A stretch of DNA of 64,000 nt, from NCBI RefSeq assembly GCF_015999245.1, contig NZ_JAEAMR010000003.1, positions 677,671 to 741,670 of the forward strand, in the 5' to 3' direction. Below the pieces are notes generated by a model, which was given only the letters and a program-made list of their open reading frames with translations, searched no databases and had not been told where the DNA came from. Shown piece by piece: positions 52,739 through 61,825 of the stretch. This DNA is from Streptomyces sp. AV19 (GTDB lineage: Bacteria > Actinomycetota > Actinomycetes > Streptomycetales > Streptomycetaceae). Both the position numbers and the translations under genes were made by a program. Numbering within the stretch: the first letter of the stretch is position 1; every line of letters begins with the position of its first letter.

Positions 52739-54637
52739 GTGGCAGGCAGGATCAACGATGACGATGTGAAGGCGGTCCGGGACGCCGTCCCGATCGACGC
52801 CGTCGTGTCCGAGTACCTCCAGCTCCGCAACGCCGGCGGCGGCAATCTCAAGGGCCTGTGCCCCTTCCACGACGAGAAGTCCCCGTCCTTCCACGTCAGC
52901 CCAGCCAAGGGGCTGTACCACTGCTTCGGCTGCCAGGAAGGCGGGGACACGGTCGACTTCGTGATGAAGATCGACCACCTCTCCTTCGCCGAGACCATCG
53001 AGCGGCTCGCCGCCCAGGCCGGCATCACCCTGCGCTACGAGGAGGGCGGCTACACCCCGGGCCGCCAGCAGGGCGAGCGCACCCGCCTGGTCGAGGCGCA
53101 CAAGGTCGCCGCCCAGTTCTACGCCGAGCAACTGGGCGGCGCCGAGGCCGAGATCGCGCGGAAGTTCCTCGCCGGCCGCGGCTTCGACCAGTCCGCCGCC
53201 GCGCACTTCGGCGTCGGCTACAGCCCCGCCGGCTGGGACCACCTCACCCGCTTCCTGCGCGGCCGCGGCTTCAGCGACAAGGAGCTGATCCTCTCCGGCC
53301 TCTCCCAGGACGGCCGCCGCGGCCCCATCGACCGCTTCCGCGGCCGCCTGATGTGGCCCATCCGCGACATCACCGGCGACGTCGTCGGCTTCGGCGCCCG
53401 CAAGCTCCGCGACGACGACAACGGCCCGAAGTACCTCAACACCCCCGAGACCCCCATCTACCGCAAGTCGCACGTCCTGTACGGCATCGACCTGGCGAAG
53501 AAGGACATCGCCAAGGGCAACCGGGCGGTCGTCGTCGAGGGCTACACCGACGTGATGGCCTGCCACCTGGCCGGCGTCACCACCGCCATCGCCACCTGCG
53601 GCACCGCCTTCGCCGGCGAGCACGTCAAGATCCTGCGCCGGCTCCTGATGGACAACTCCCGCGCCAAGGTGATCTTCACCTTCGACGGCGACGCGGCCGG
53701 CCAGCGCGCCGCCCTGCGCGCCTTCGAGGACGACCAGAAGTTCGCCGCCCACACCAACATCGCCGTCAGCCCCGGCGGCATGGACCCCTGCGAGCTGCGC
53801 CTGGACCGCGGCGACGAAGGGGTGCGCGCGCTGATCGAGGAGAGCACCCCGCTCTTCGAGTTCGCGATCCGCTCCGTCGTCGCCCGGCACGAGGTGGACA
53901 CCCCCGAGGGCCAGGCGGCCGCCCTCGAGGAGGCCGCCCCCATCGTCGCCGGCATCAAGGACAGCTCCATCCGCCACCAGTACGCGGTGCGCCTCGCCGG
54001 CCTGCTGGGCATCCTCGACACCCAGTTCGTCGTCATGCGGGTCGGCCAGCTCGCCCGCTGGGCCCGCGAGCGGGCCGAGCGCGGCGACAGCCGGCAGCGG
54101 CCCGCGGCCGCCCGCCCCGCCGCCGACGGGCCCGCCCGCCCGCCCGCCCCCCGCGGCCCCGCGCTCAACCTGCGCAGCCCCGCCCACCGCACCGAGCGCG
54201 AGCTGCTCAAGCTCGCCCTCCAGCACCCCGAGCTGGTCGCCCCCGCCTTCGACGCCTACGGGGAGGACGAGTTCACCGCCGCGCCCTACGCCGTCGTCCG
54301 CCGCGCCATCGAGCAGGCCGGCGGCGTCGCGGCGGCCGACGGGGAGTACCTGACCCGGGTGCGCGACGCCGCCCCCGACGACACGGTCCGCTCGATGGTC
54401 ACCGAGCTGGCCGTGGAGCCCGTCCACGCCCGCACGGTCGACGAGGTCTACGCCGGGACGCAGCTGGTCCAGGTCCGGCTGCGGGCCGTCGAGCGGCGCG
54501 TCAAGGAGGTCCAGGGCAGCCTGGTCCGCCTGGGCGCCACCTCCTCGCCGGACCATCTGGCCGCCGTGCAGAACGAGTTGTGGGTGCTCCAGCAGTACGG
54601 CAAGTCGCTCCAGGACCGCGGCGCCGCGGCCCTCTGA
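52739..54637 (+). CDS. dnaG: DNA primase
   Basis: A 632-aa primase that makes RNA primers at the replication fork. The CHC2 zinc finger has Cys41, His44, Cys62 and Cys65 (GLCPFHDEKS ... YHCFGC). The TOPRIM catalytic region contains VVVEGYTDVMA and IFTFDGDAAGQRA. The C-terminal helicase-binding region is helical (about 480-625) after an Ala/Pro-rich linker. The GTG start is at 52739. Length fits actinobacterial DnaG. It is followed by a primary-like sigma factor gene 271 bp downstream, recalling the rpsU-dnaG-rpoD arrangement of other bacteria. Confidence 0.96.
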   Translation: MAGRINDDDVKAVRDAVPIDAVVSEYLQLRNAGGGNLKGLCPFHDEKSPSFHVSPAKGLYHCFGCQEGGDTVDFVMKIDHLSFAETIERLAAQAGITLRYEEGGYTPGRQQGERTRLVEAHKVAAQFYAEQLGGAEAEIARKFLAGRGFDQSAAAHFGVGYSPAGWDHLTRFLRGRGFSDKELILSGLSQDGRRGPIDRFRGRLMWPIRDITGDVVGFGARKLRDDDNGPKYLNTPETPIYRKSHVLYGIDLAKKDIAKGNRAVVVEGYTDVMACHLAGVTTAIATCGTAFAGEHVKILRRLLMDNSRAKVIFTFDGDAAGQRAALRAFEDDQKFAAHTNIAVSPGGMDPCELRLDRGDEGVRALIEESTPLFEFAIRSVVARHEVDTPEGQAAALEEAAPIVAGIKDSSIRHQYAVRLAGLLGILDTQFVVMRVGQLARWARERAERGDSRQRPAAARPAADGPARPPAPRGPALNLRSPAHRTERELLKLALQHPELVAPAFDAYGEDEFTAAPYAVVRRAIEQAGGVAAADGEYLTRVRDAAPDDTVRSMVTELAVEPVHARTVDEVYAGTQLVQVRLRAVERRVKEVQGSLVRLGATSSPDHLAAVQNELWVLQQYGKSLQDRGAAAL

Positions 54638-54677
54638 CGCAACCGCCGACGGGACGCGCCCTTCCCTCACTGGCTCA

Positions 54678-54705
54678 CCGGTGGGGGCGGCACCCCCATC
54701 ACCGG
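54678..54705. terminator. Hairpin downstream of dnaG
   Basis: ggggg (54683-54687) pairs with ccccc (54693-54697) around cggca, extended by outer pairs towards ccgg...ccgg. No T-run. It begins 41 bp after the dnaG stop and may limit read-through into the sigma gene. Confidence 0.5.
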
Positions 54706-54907
54706 CCGCCCGTCACCCGGGGCTCACCCGCCGACCACAGAAAGTGGCCGCACGCCCCTCGTGGCGGGACCTCGTCGTGCCCCACACTGGTGGGCGGTGC
54801 CTGAGTCCTCCGGAGCAGTGGCACGGACCGGGAACCCCCGCGAACCGCTCGGCCGCCGCCGCGCCGAGTCCTCTGCCCACGCAGCGATCACCCTGGAGGT
54901 CGCCCCC

Positions 54908-55954
54908 GTGCAGACCCGGACCCCCACCATCGCCGAGGCCCCCGCCCGCCCGGCACCGGCCGTGCCGAGGCAGCCCGGCCCGCCCCCGACCGAGATCCTC
55001 GACAGTCGGCCGCCGGAGCGCGAGCGGCGCCCGGACACCGGCGGCCCGTCCTCCGACCTGTTCCGCCAGTACCTGCGCGAGATCGGCCGCATCCCGCTGC
55101 TCACGGCGGTCGAGGAGGTCGAGCTGGCCCGCCGGGTGGAGGCCGGGCTGTTCGCCGAGGAGAAGCTCTCCACCCACCCCGACCTCGACACCGCCCTCGC
55201 CCTGGACCTCGACCGGCTGGTGGTGCTCGGCCGGATGGCCAAGCGCCGCCTCATCGAGGCCAACCTGCGCCTGGTGGTGTCCGTCGCCAAGCGCTACATC
55301 GGCCGCGGGCTGACCATGCTCGACCTCGTCCAGGAGGGCAACCTGGGCCTGATCAGGGCGGTCGAGAAGTTCGACTACGCCCGCGGCTACAAGTTCTCCA
55401 CGTACGCGACCTGGTGGATCCGCCAGGCCATGTCCCGCGCGCTGGCCGACCAGGCCCGCACCATCCGGGTGCCGGTGCACGTCGTCGAGCTGATCAACCG
55501 CGTCGTCCGCGTCCAGCGCCGCATGCTCCAGGAGCGCGGCAGCGAGCCCACCGCCGAGGAGGTCGCCGCCTACCTCGACCTCTCCGAGGAGCGGGTCAGC
55601 GAGGTGCTGCGCCTCGCCCAGGAGCCGGTGTCCCTGCACGCGCCCGTCGGCGAGGAGGACGACGTCGCCCTCGGCGACCTCATCGAGGACGGCGACGCCG
55701 CCTCGCCCGTCGAGTCCGCGGCCTTCCTGCTGCTGCGCGAACACCTGGAGGCGGTCCTCTCCACCCTCGGCGAGCGCGAGCGCAAGGTCGTGCAGCTGCG
55801 CTACGGGCTGGTGGACGGGCGTCCGCGCACCCTGGAGGAGATCGGCCGGATATTCGGCGTCACCCGGGAGCGGATCCGCCAGATCGAGTCCAAGACCCTC
55901 AACAAGCTCCGCGACCACGCCTTCGCCGACCAGCTGCGGGGCTATCTGGACTAG
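54908..55954 (+). CDS. hrdA: Primary-type (group 2) sigma-70 factor, HrdA-like
   Basis: A 348-aa sigma factor. Region 1.2 is [29 protein letters not shown]; 2.1-2.4 includes [38 protein letters not shown] and [15 protein letters not shown]; region 3 is about 205-275; and 4.2 is [24 protein letters not shown]. The N-terminal 70 residues are Pro/Ala-rich and region 1.1 is absent, which is usual for the non-essential Hrd paralogues. GTG 54908 was preferred because GGAGG lies 9 nt upstream; a longer frame reaches 54761. HrdA is the paralogue I recall next to dnaG in Streptomyces. It probably serves alternative primary-like promoters. Confidence 0.87.
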   Translation: MQTRTPTIAEAPARPAPAVPRQPGPPPTEILDSRPPERERRPDTGGPSSDLFRQYLREIGRIPLLTAVEEVELARRVEAGLFAEEKLSTHPDLDTALALDLDRLVVLGRMAKRRLIEANLRLVVSVAKRYIGRGLTMLDLVQEGNLGLIRAVEKFDYARGYKFSTYATWWIRQAMSRALADQARTIRVPVHVVELINRVVRVQRRMLQERGSEPTAEEVAAYLDLSEERVSEVLRLAQEPVSLHAPVGEEDDVALGDLIEDGDAASPVESAAFLLLREHLEAVLSTLGERERKVVQLRYGLVDGRPRTLEEIGRIFGVTRERIRQIESKTLNKLRDHAFADQLRGYLD

Positions 55955-55972
55955 ATCTGGACCAGATCCGGA

Positions 55973-57409
55973 CTACTGGCCGTTCCCGAACGCCCCGGGA
56001 TGCGTCTGCTCGCGCACGGTCCCGTACTGCTGCCGCACGGCCTGGCCGGCCGGCAGCTCCTCGCCCGGCTCGTGCACCTGCCCGGCGCCGTACGGCCAGT
56101 GCGGCGGCTCCTGCGGGGAGCGGACGCCGTGCTGCACCCCCAGCGACCAGGCGGCCTGCCGGGCCGCGCCCAGCGCCGCCCAGTCCGCCGGCTGCGGGAC
56201 GACGACCTGGGTGCCGAACAGCGCCGGCGCCAGCGCCCGCACCGCGGGCAGCTCCGCCGCGGCGCCCAGCAGGAAGACCCGCCGCACCACGACGCCGCGC
56301 CCGCGCAGCACGTCCAGCGCGTCGGTGAGCCCGCACAGCATGCCCTCGAACGCGGCCCGCGCCAGGTGCTCCGGCTTCATGCTCTCGCGCCGCAGCCCGG
56401 TCAGCGTCCCGGCCGTGTGCGGCAGGTGCGGGGTCCGCTCGCCCTCCAGATAGGGCAGCAGCACCATTCCGTACGCGCCCCAGGAGGAGCGCAGCGCCAG
56501 CTCGGACAGTCCCGCCAGGTCCGTCCCCAGCAGCTCGGCCGTGCCGCGCAGCACCCGGACCGCGTTCTGCGTGTGGACGACGGGCAGGTGCATGCCGGTC
56601 GCGTCGGCGAACGAGGTGATCGTGCCCTGCGCGTCCGCCAGCGCCTGGTGGTGCACGGCGAAGACCGAACCGGAGGCCCCCAGCGAGACCACCGCGTCCC
56701 CGGGGCCCACGCCCAGGCCGAAGGCCGCCGCCATCGTCTCGCCCGTCCCGGCGGAGATGAGCAGCCCCTCGGGGGTGTGCCCGGCCGGCTCCGCGGGCGC
56801 GAGCACGTCCGGCAGCGCGGCCTGGTGCCCCAGGGCCAGCTCCACGAGGTCCGGCCGCCAGCCGCCGGTGGCCGCCGACCAGTAGCCGGTGGCGGACGCG
56901 GCGCCGCGGTCCGTGGTGCGCCGCGCCGGGCGCCCCAGCAACTGCCACACCAGCCACTCGTGCGGCTGGAGCAGCATCGCCGTGCGCGTCGCCGACTCGG
57001 GCTCGTTCCGCGCCAGCCAGCGCAGCTTCGCCACCGCCAGCTGGGCCTGCGGCACCGTGCCCACGGCCTGCGCCCACGCGGCCCGGCCGCCCAGCGCGTC
57101 CGTGAGGTCGGCGGCCGCGGCCTGCGCCCGTTTGTCGTTGCCCAGCAGCGCGGGACGGACGAGCACGCCGCCCGCGTCCAGCGCCAGCAGCCCGTGCTGC
57201 TGCGCCGAGACGCCGATGGCCTGCACACCCTCCAGCAGCCCGCCCGCGGCGGCCTCGCCCAGGGAGATCAGCCAGCCCTGGGGGTCGCCCTCGGCGGCGG
57301 ACGGCGGGTGCGGCGCGTACCCCTGGCGGAGCACGGTGCCCGTGTCCGCGTCGCAGACGACGATTCGTGTGCTCTCGCTGGAACTGTCCAGCCCGGCGAC
57401 TATCCCCAT
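55973..57409 (-). CDS. FGGY-family carbohydrate kinase (xylulokinase-like)
   Basis: A 478-aa kinase with two actin-like domains. The phosphate-1 loop is GLDSSSESTRIVV (6-18), the substrate region includes SAQQHGLLALD, and the adenosine/phosphate-2 portion is VVSLGASGSVFA. The catalytic Asp of FGGY kinases would be in PALLGNDKRAQ. XylB phosphorylates D-xylulose, but the window has no xylose genes, so the sugar is uncertain. Convergent with hrdA across 18 bp. ATG 57407-57409 is the start. Confidence 0.88.
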   Translation of the reverse strand: MGIVAGLDSSSESTRIVVCDADTGTVLRQGYAPHPPSAAEGDPQGWLISLGEAAAGGLLEGVQAIGVSAQQHGLLALDAGGVLVRPALLGNDKRAQAAAADLTDALGGRAAWAQAVGTVPQAQLAVAKLRWLARNEPESATRTAMLLQPHEWLVWQLLGRPARRTTDRGAASATGYWSAATGGWRPDLVELALGHQAALPDVLAPAEPAGHTPEGLLISAGTGETMAAAFGLGVGPGDAVVSLGASGSVFAVHHQALADAQGTITSFADATGMHLPVVHTQNAVRVLRGTAELLGTDLAGLSELALRSSWGAYGMVLLPYLEGERTPHLPHTAGTLTGLRRESMKPEHLARAAFEGMLCGLTDALDVLRGRGVVVRRVFLLGAAAELPAVRALAPALFGTQVVVPQPADWAALGAARQAAWSLGVQHGVRSPQEPPHWPYGAGQVHEPGEELPAGQAVRQQYGTVREQTHPGAFGNGQ

Positions 57410-57460
57410 GCGGAGGATGATGCCAAACCTTCCCGTCCGTCCCGCATCCGGTGCTTCGGC

Positions 57461-57748
57461 TCAGGTGTTGCTGGTGCCCCACTCGTCCTCGTCGTCGCCC
57501 CGCTGCTCGCGCAGCGAGCGCACCCGGTCGGCCACCGAGGCGGGGATCCGGTCGGCGGCCTTGTCGAAGGCGCGGGTGGCCAGCGACCGGCCGTTCACCG
57601 CGGCCGCCTCCGCGGTGTTGCGCACCACGGGGTTCTGCGCGATCCGCTGCGCCCCCTTGCGCAGCGCCTCGTACCGCTCGCGGCCGGCCCGCGCGCCGAA
57701 CACGTACCCGACGGCAGCCCCAGCGATGAACGTCAGCCGGTAGCGCAT
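57461..57748 (-). CDS. YtxH-like small protein
   Basis: A 95-aa protein starting MRYRLTFIAGAAVGYVFGARAGRERYE, a hydrophobic Gly/Ala segment followed by a charged helix, as in YtxH-domain proteins. The C-terminal part is amphipathic and acidic (EQRGDDEDEWG). GGAAGGA precedes ATG 57748. The function is unknown; related proteins are linked to membrane or stress functions. It is 51 bp upstream of the FGGY kinase gene in the same direction and could be cotranscribed. Confidence 0.8.
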   Translation of the reverse strand: MRYRLTFIAGAAVGYVFGARAGRERYEALRKGAQRIAQNPVVRNTAEAAAVNGRSLATRAFDKAADRIPASVADRVRSLREQRGDDEDEWGTSNT

Positions 57749-57956
57749 CCCGCACCGTCCTTCCCTCGGATCCCCTGAATCCCGCCTGAATCCCGCGCGA
57801 CCGCGGGCCCGGCCCACCGCCTGCCCGGTGTCCCCGGAGATCACTCCCGGGATACCGATTGGCGGAGCACCCCCCTGCTTGCGCTAATGTATGTCTCGCA
57901 GCGAGCGCACGCCGCCCGGGAGACCGGACGAAGATGCATTCGAGGCAACGCGACAA

Positions 57957-58029
57957 TCCCCTGTAGCTCAATTGGCAGAGCAGCCGGCTGTTAACCGGCA
58001 GGTTACTGGTTCGAGTCCAGTCGGGGGAG
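57957..58029 (+). tRNA. tRNA-Asn (GTT), copy 1
   Basis: A 73-nt cloverleaf. Acceptor tcccctg (57957-57963) pairs with cggggga (58022-58028) and the discriminator is G. The anticodon loop ctgttaa gives GTT, and the T-loop is ttcgagt. CCA is not encoded. It is 5 nt from copy 2. Confidence 0.96.
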
Positions 58030-58034
58030 CGCGA

Positions 58035-58107
58035 TCCTCTGTAGCTCAATTGGCAGAGCAGCCGGCTGTTAACCGGCAGGTTACTGGTTCGAGTCCAGTC
58101 GGAGGAG
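58035..58107 (+). tRNA. tRNA-Asn (GTT), copy 2
   Basis: Identical to copy 1 except for one acceptor-stem base pair: tcctctg pairs with cggagga. CCA follows directly at 58108-58110, so the 3' end is encoded. Probably cotranscribed with copy 1. Confidence 0.96.
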
Positions 58108-58118
58108 CCACCCGGAGA

Positions 58119-58145
58119 AGGACCCCCCGCCGGGGGTCCTTTTTT
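58119..58145 (+). terminator. Intrinsic terminator after the tRNA-Asn pair
   Basis: The stem aggaccccc (58119-58127) and gggggtcct (58132-58140) with a 4-nt loop is followed by TTTTT (58141-58145), the clearest rho-independent terminator in the window. Confidence 0.92.
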
Positions 58146-58303
58146 CGTGCCCGGATTCGCGCCGGGCGGGAACCGATCCCGCCACGGCCGAAGTCCTCAA
58201 GGTCAGGCTGGTCACACGATGTGCCCCCACCGGGGCAGCAGATCGTATGAGCGGCTATGCTGCGGCAGACGGCGCGCACAGATGTGCGCGACGCGCCGTG
58301 AAC

Positions 58304-58377
58304 GGGGCGGTAGCTCAGCCGGTTAGAGCAGCGGACTCATAATCCGTCGGTCGTGGGTTCGAGTCCCACCCGCCCCA
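58304..58377 (+). tRNA. tRNA with CAT anticodon (elongator Met or Ile2)
   Basis: A 74-nt cloverleaf. Acceptor ggggcgg (58304-58310) pairs with ccgcccc (58370-58376) and the discriminator is A. The anticodon loop ctcataa gives CAT. The 5' end is not C-A mismatched as in the initiator, so it is an elongator Met or a TilS-modified Ile2 tRNA. The two cannot be separated safely by eye. CCA is not encoded. Confidence 0.93.
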
Positions 58378-58440
58378 CTTCGCGGCTCAGGTGCAGAAAC
58401 GATCCGAGCTGCACCTCTCTCATGGACCGGCATGGACCGG

Positions 58441-59472
58441 CTACTCGTTGGCCCCCGCCGGCGACACATTGGTGTGGTCCACCGCCGCCCGCAGCGCCCG
58501 GGCCAGCCGCACGCCGTCGTCGATGCCCCAGAAGTGCAGGAAGAACAGCCGCGGTTCCTCGAACAGCATGTGGCTGTGGATCGAGACGATGTCGACCCCG
58601 CCCTGCCGCAGGGCCCGGACGACGTGCTGCATCTCCTGACCCGTCATCACGAAGTCCCCGCTGATGATCGCCCGGCCCCGGCCGACCGGCTGGAAGGAGA
58701 TCGCCGTCGTCGCACCCGTCATCCGCGGCAGGACGCGGTCGTGGTCGATAATCGTCTCCCGCCGGGCGAAGGTGATCTTGTAGATCTCGCCCTCGGTGCC
58801 GCCCTTGGTGCCCAGCGCCTCGTCGATGCCGGAGGTGTCCAGGTCGACGTCGGCCGGCTCCGGGATGCCGGCCGAGGGCGGGGTGCCGGTGACCGCCAGC
58901 GCCTCCCGCAGGGCCCGGGCGAGCATCAACTCGTCGCGGTGGAGCCCGTGGATGTGCATCCACCACACGTGCGGCTCGTGGGAGAGCAGGTGCTTGTGGA
59001 TCGCCGTCTGTCCGATCCCGTGCCCGTCCAGGACGTCGATCACCCGCTGCATCTCGCCCTCGGTGACCGCCATGTCGCCCATCAGCATCGTCCGCCCGTC
59101 CTCGTACCGGACGAAGGAGACGAACGACCCGATGCCCAGGCTCGGGGCGAGGGAGTGCCCGTACGACTTCACCCGCAGGTCGTGCCGGAGGAACCCCATC
59201 CGGTAGACCTGGTCGCCGCCCATCCGGCCCTTGTGCGACAGCACGTCGGTGACGCCCTGCCAGTGGGACTCGGCGGTGTTCACCGGATGGATCAGTCTCC
59301 GGTCGTGGCACGGATCCGTGGTGCGGCGGCCGTCGTCGTGGGCCCGCGCCGTGCCGGTGCCGGCCAGCATCGGGGCGAGGGCGGCGGTGGCGAGCACGAG
59401 ACGCCGCGAGGTCGCCGCGCGTGCCGGCCGGTCGGGAGATCCGTCACCGTTCTGCGGTCTGTCGCCGGTCAT
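58441..59472 (-). CDS. Tat-exported DUF1259 protein
   Basis: A 343-aa protein with a twin-arginine signal (TSRRLVLATAALAPM at about 21-35) and cleavage near ARAHD. It has two related domains: the first with HKHLLSHEPHVWWMHIHG, the second with IHSHMLFEEPRLFFLHFWG. The shared His-x-His...E-x-x-x-x-x-x-H pattern suggests metal binding in each. DUF1259 (LppY/LpqO-like) proteins are extracellular or lipid-linked in actinobacteria with unclear function. No lipobox Cys is seen, so it is probably released or loosely attached. Confidence 0.85.
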   Translation of the reverse strand: MTGDRPQNGDGSPDRPARAATSRRLVLATAALAPMLAGTGTARAHDDGRRTTDPCHDRRLIHPVNTAESHWQGVTDVLSHKGRMGGDQVYRMGFLRHDLRVKSYGHSLAPSLGIGSFVSFVRYEDGRTMLMGDMAVTEGEMQRVIDVLDGHGIGQTAIHKHLLSHEPHVWWMHIHGLHRDELMLARALREALAVTGTPPSAGIPEPADVDLDTSGIDEALGTKGGTEGEIYKITFARRETIIDHDRVLPRMTGATTAISFQPVGRGRAIISGDFVMTGQEMQHVVRALRQGGVDIVSIHSHMLFEEPRLFFLHFWGIDDGVRLARALRAAVDHTNVSPAGANE

Positions 59473-59637
59473 ACAAGAACACCTCCGCCGATGATGTAAC
59501 CACGGTCACACCGCTTGTCCGCGGAGGCGGCTGTAGGCCGAACGGTGGCCGCGGAATACGGTGCGGCGTCGCCCGGTTACCGATCCTGAGCCGTACGAAC
59601 CGGGCCACACACGACCATCGGAAGCGGGTAGGCACGT

Positions 59638-60036
59638 ATGAGCAGCACCGTGGAGCTCACCAAGGACAACTTCGACGACGTCGTCTCGGGCGCCGACTTC
59701 GTCCTCATCAACTTCTGGGCCACCTGGTGCGGTCCGTGCAAGCGATTCGCGCCCGTCTACGACCGCGTGGCCGCCAAGCACGAGGACCTGGTCTTCACCA
59801 AGGTCGAGACCGACTCCCAGGCCGAGCTCTCGGCCGCCTTCGAGATCAGCTCCGTGCCGACGCTGATGATCGTCCGGGACAACATCGCGGTGTACGCCCA
59901 GCCGGGCGCGCTGCCGGAGGCCGCTCTGGAGGACGTCATCCGGCAGGCCCGCGCCCTGGACATGGACGAGGTCCGGGCGTCGGTGGCCGAGGCGCAGGCG
60001 AAGGCCGGGGAGGGCTCCGGCCCCGCCAATGGCTGA
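59638..60036 (+). CDS. trxA: Thioredoxin
   Basis: A 132-aa thioredoxin with the active site WCGPC (Cys31, Cys34) after FVLINFWAT. Cis-Pro is in SVPTLMIV. About 25 extra helical residues at the C-terminus (MDEVRASVAEAQAKAG) extend the usual 105-aa fold. It reduces protein disulfides in the cytosol with thioredoxin reductase, which is not encoded here. It overlaps the histidine phosphatase gene by 8 bp. The gene symbol reflects the family; Streptomyces carry several thioredoxins. Confidence 0.93.
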   Translation: MSSTVELTKDNFDDVVSGADFVLINFWATWCGPCKRFAPVYDRVAAKHEDLVFTKVETDSQAELSAAFEISSVPTLMIVRDNIAVYAQPGALPEAALEDVIRQARALDMDEVRASVAEAQAKAGEGSGPANG

Positions 60037-60691
60037 GCTGCTGCTCGTCCGGCACGGCGAGACCGAGTGGAGCCGCGACGGCCTCCACACCAGCTGGACC
60101 GACAAGCCGCTGACCGCGCGCGGCGAGCGCCAGGCGGCCGCCCTGCGGCCGTTGCTCGCGGCGCGCCGGGTCGGCCACGTCCTGGTGAGCCCGCTGGCGC
60201 GGGCGCGGCGCACCGCCGAGCTGGCGGGGCTGCGGGACGCCGTGGTCGAACCGGGCCTGCGGGAGTGGGACTACGGCGGCTACGAGGGCGTCACCACCGC
60301 CGAGATCCACCGCACCCGGCCGGACTGGTTCCTCTTCGACGACGGGGTCGTCCCCGGGCCCGCCGGGCACCCGGGGGAGTCGCCCGCCGAGGCCGGGGCG
60401 CGCGCCGACCGGGTGCTGGCCCGGATCGGCCCGTGGCTGGACGAGGACGGGGGCGACGTGGTGCTCGTCGGTCACGCGCACTTCCTGCGGGTGCTGACGG
60501 CCCGTAGGCTCGGCCTGCCGCCCGCGGCCGGGGCGCTGTTCCGGCTGGACACCGGGACGGTGAGCCGGATCGGCACCGAGCACGGGCGTCCGGCGCTGGT
60601 GGCGTGGAACGCGGCCGGGGCCGCGCCGGCGCGGGACGCGGCCGTCCCGGGCCAGGACGGACGCGCCGGGACCGCCGCCGTCTCCGTATGA
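60029..60691 (+). CDS. Histidine phosphatase superfamily protein
   Basis: A 220-aa enzyme of the phosphoglycerate mutase-like branch. The catalytic LLLVRHGETEW motif gives His9, and the second active His is in VLVGHAHFLRVL. Others are the Arg of PLARARRTAEL and the Glu of LREWDYGGYEG. Such proteins hydrolyse phosphate esters, for example acid phosphatases or CobC-type enzymes. An Ala/Gly-rich tail follows about residue 195. It starts 8 bp inside the thioredoxin gene, so both are cotranslated. Confidence 0.9.
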   Translation: MAELLLVRHGETEWSRDGLHTSWTDKPLTARGERQAAALRPLLAARRVGHVLVSPLARARRTAELAGLRDAVVEPGLREWDYGGYEGVTTAEIHRTRPDWFLFDDGVVPGPAGHPGESPAEAGARADRVLARIGPWLDEDGGDVVLVGHAHFLRVLTARRLGLPPAAGALFRLDTGTVSRIGTEHGRPALVAWNAAGAAPARDAAVPGQDGRAGTAAVSV

Positions 60692-60740
60692 TCGTTTGGG
60701 CCCGGGCCCCCGGGCCCACCCACCCCTCTGGAGGACCTCC

Positions 60741-61166
60741 GTGGCCACGACCCGTACCGCGCACACCGTCTGGGAGGGCGAGCTGCTCTCCGGCAGCGGC
60801 ACCGTCACCTTCGACTCGTCCGGCATCGGCTCCCAGCCGGTCTCCTGGCCGTCCCGCGCCGAGCAGGCCAACGGCAAGACGAGCCCGGAGGAGCTGATCG
60901 CCGCCGCTCACTCCAGCTGCTTCAGCATGGCGCTCTCGCACGGTCTGACGGGCGCGGGCACCCCGCCCACCCGCCTGGAGACCAAGGCCGACGTCACCTT
61001 CCAGCCGGGCGAGGGCATCACCGGCATCCACCTCTGGGTCCGGGGCGAGGTGCCCGGCCTGGACGAGGACGGCTTCATCGCCGCCGCCGAGGGCGCCAAG
61101 AAGAACTGCCCGGTCAGCCAGGCGCTCACCGGGACGACGATCACCCTCACCGCCGAGCTCGCCTGA
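60741..61166 (+). CDS. osmC: OsmC/Ohr-family peroxidase
   Basis: A 141-aa protein with the two redox Cys of the OsmC family: Cys60 in AAAHSSCFSMALSH (peroxidatic) and Cys123 in KKNCPVSQAL (resolving). The conserved Glu is in SPEELIAAAH. It reduces organic hydroperoxides with lipoyl or thiol donors. GTG 60741 has GGAGG 7 nt upstream. Near the thioredoxin gene, so both belong to thiol/peroxide defence, though no shared promoter is evident. The last 20 bp overlap the convergent DUF1275 gene. Confidence 0.93.
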   Translation: MATTRTAHTVWEGELLSGSGTVTFDSSGIGSQPVSWPSRAEQANGKTSPEELIAAAHSSCFSMALSHGLTGAGTPPTRLETKADVTFQPGEGITGIHLWVRGEVPGLDEDGFIAAAEGAKKNCPVSQALTGTTITLTAELA

Positions 61167-61821
61167 CGCCTGTCAGCAGGGTCCCCGAGGCGAGCAGCGC
61201 CACGCCGCCCGCCGTGAGGGCCAGTGGCCACACCGGGCCGTGGCGGTTCACCAGCCACGCCCCGGCGGCCGCCCCGAGCGCCATGGCCAGCACCGACCCC
61301 ACCCGTCGTCCGAGGTAGGGGTCGGTGCCCCCGGCCGGGCGGGAGTCCGCGGCGAGTCCGGTCAGGGTGCGGGTCAGGATGACCGTCATCATGTCCGGCA
61401 CGGCCAGCCGCCGGACGGTGGCGACCCGCAGCCCCATCGCCAGCGCCAGCACGGAGATCACGGCGTAGCGCCGGCCCTCCCCTCCCGGGCCGGTCGCCAG
61501 TGCCGCCGCCGCGCCGACGAGCAGTGCCTCGGCGGCCAGTGCCCCGCCGATCCACAGCCGCCTCGGCCGTCCCTCCATCACCACCCCGAACCGTCCGCCG
61601 AGCAGCGCCCCCACCAGGAAGCCGCCCACGGCCAGCCCCGAGGCGGGCACCGAGAAACCGGCCGCACCGGCGGCCGAGAAGCCCAGGAAGACGACGTTGC
61701 CGGTCATGTTCGCGGTGAAGACGTGACCCAGCCCGAGGAAGCTCACCGCGTCGACGGCACCGGCGGCGACGGTGAGCGCCAGCAGCGTGGCGAGCAGGGG
61801 CCGCGGCGTCCGGTGCGTCAC
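61147..61821 (-). CDS. YoaK/DUF1275 family membrane protein
   Basis: A 224-aa polytopic membrane protein with six hydrophobic segments. The DUF1275 features VDAVSFLGLGHVFTANMTGN near the start and MGLRVATVRRLAVPDMMTVILTRTLTGL in the middle are both present. The role in the family is unknown. The GTG start (61819-61821) is in sequence with few better choices. It starts 4 bp after the end of the sortase gene, so it probably belongs to the same transcript. Confidence 0.88.
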   Translation of the reverse strand: MTHRTPRPLLATLLALTVAAGAVDAVSFLGLGHVFTANMTGNVVFLGFSAAGAAGFSVPASGLAVGGFLVGALLGGRFGVVMEGRPRRLWIGGALAAEALLVGAAAALATGPGGEGRRYAVISVLALAMGLRVATVRRLAVPDMMTVILTRTLTGLAADSRPAGGTDPYLGRRVGSVLAMALGAAAGAWLVNRHGPVWPLALTAGGVALLASGTLLTGVRRARR

Positions 61822-61825
61822 GCCC

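Noticed and set aside
54761..54907. A 49-residue longer HrdA-like product from ATG/GTG 54761
   Set aside because: No ribosome site at 54761 and the extension lacks sigma region 1.1 features; GGAGG precedes GTG 54908.
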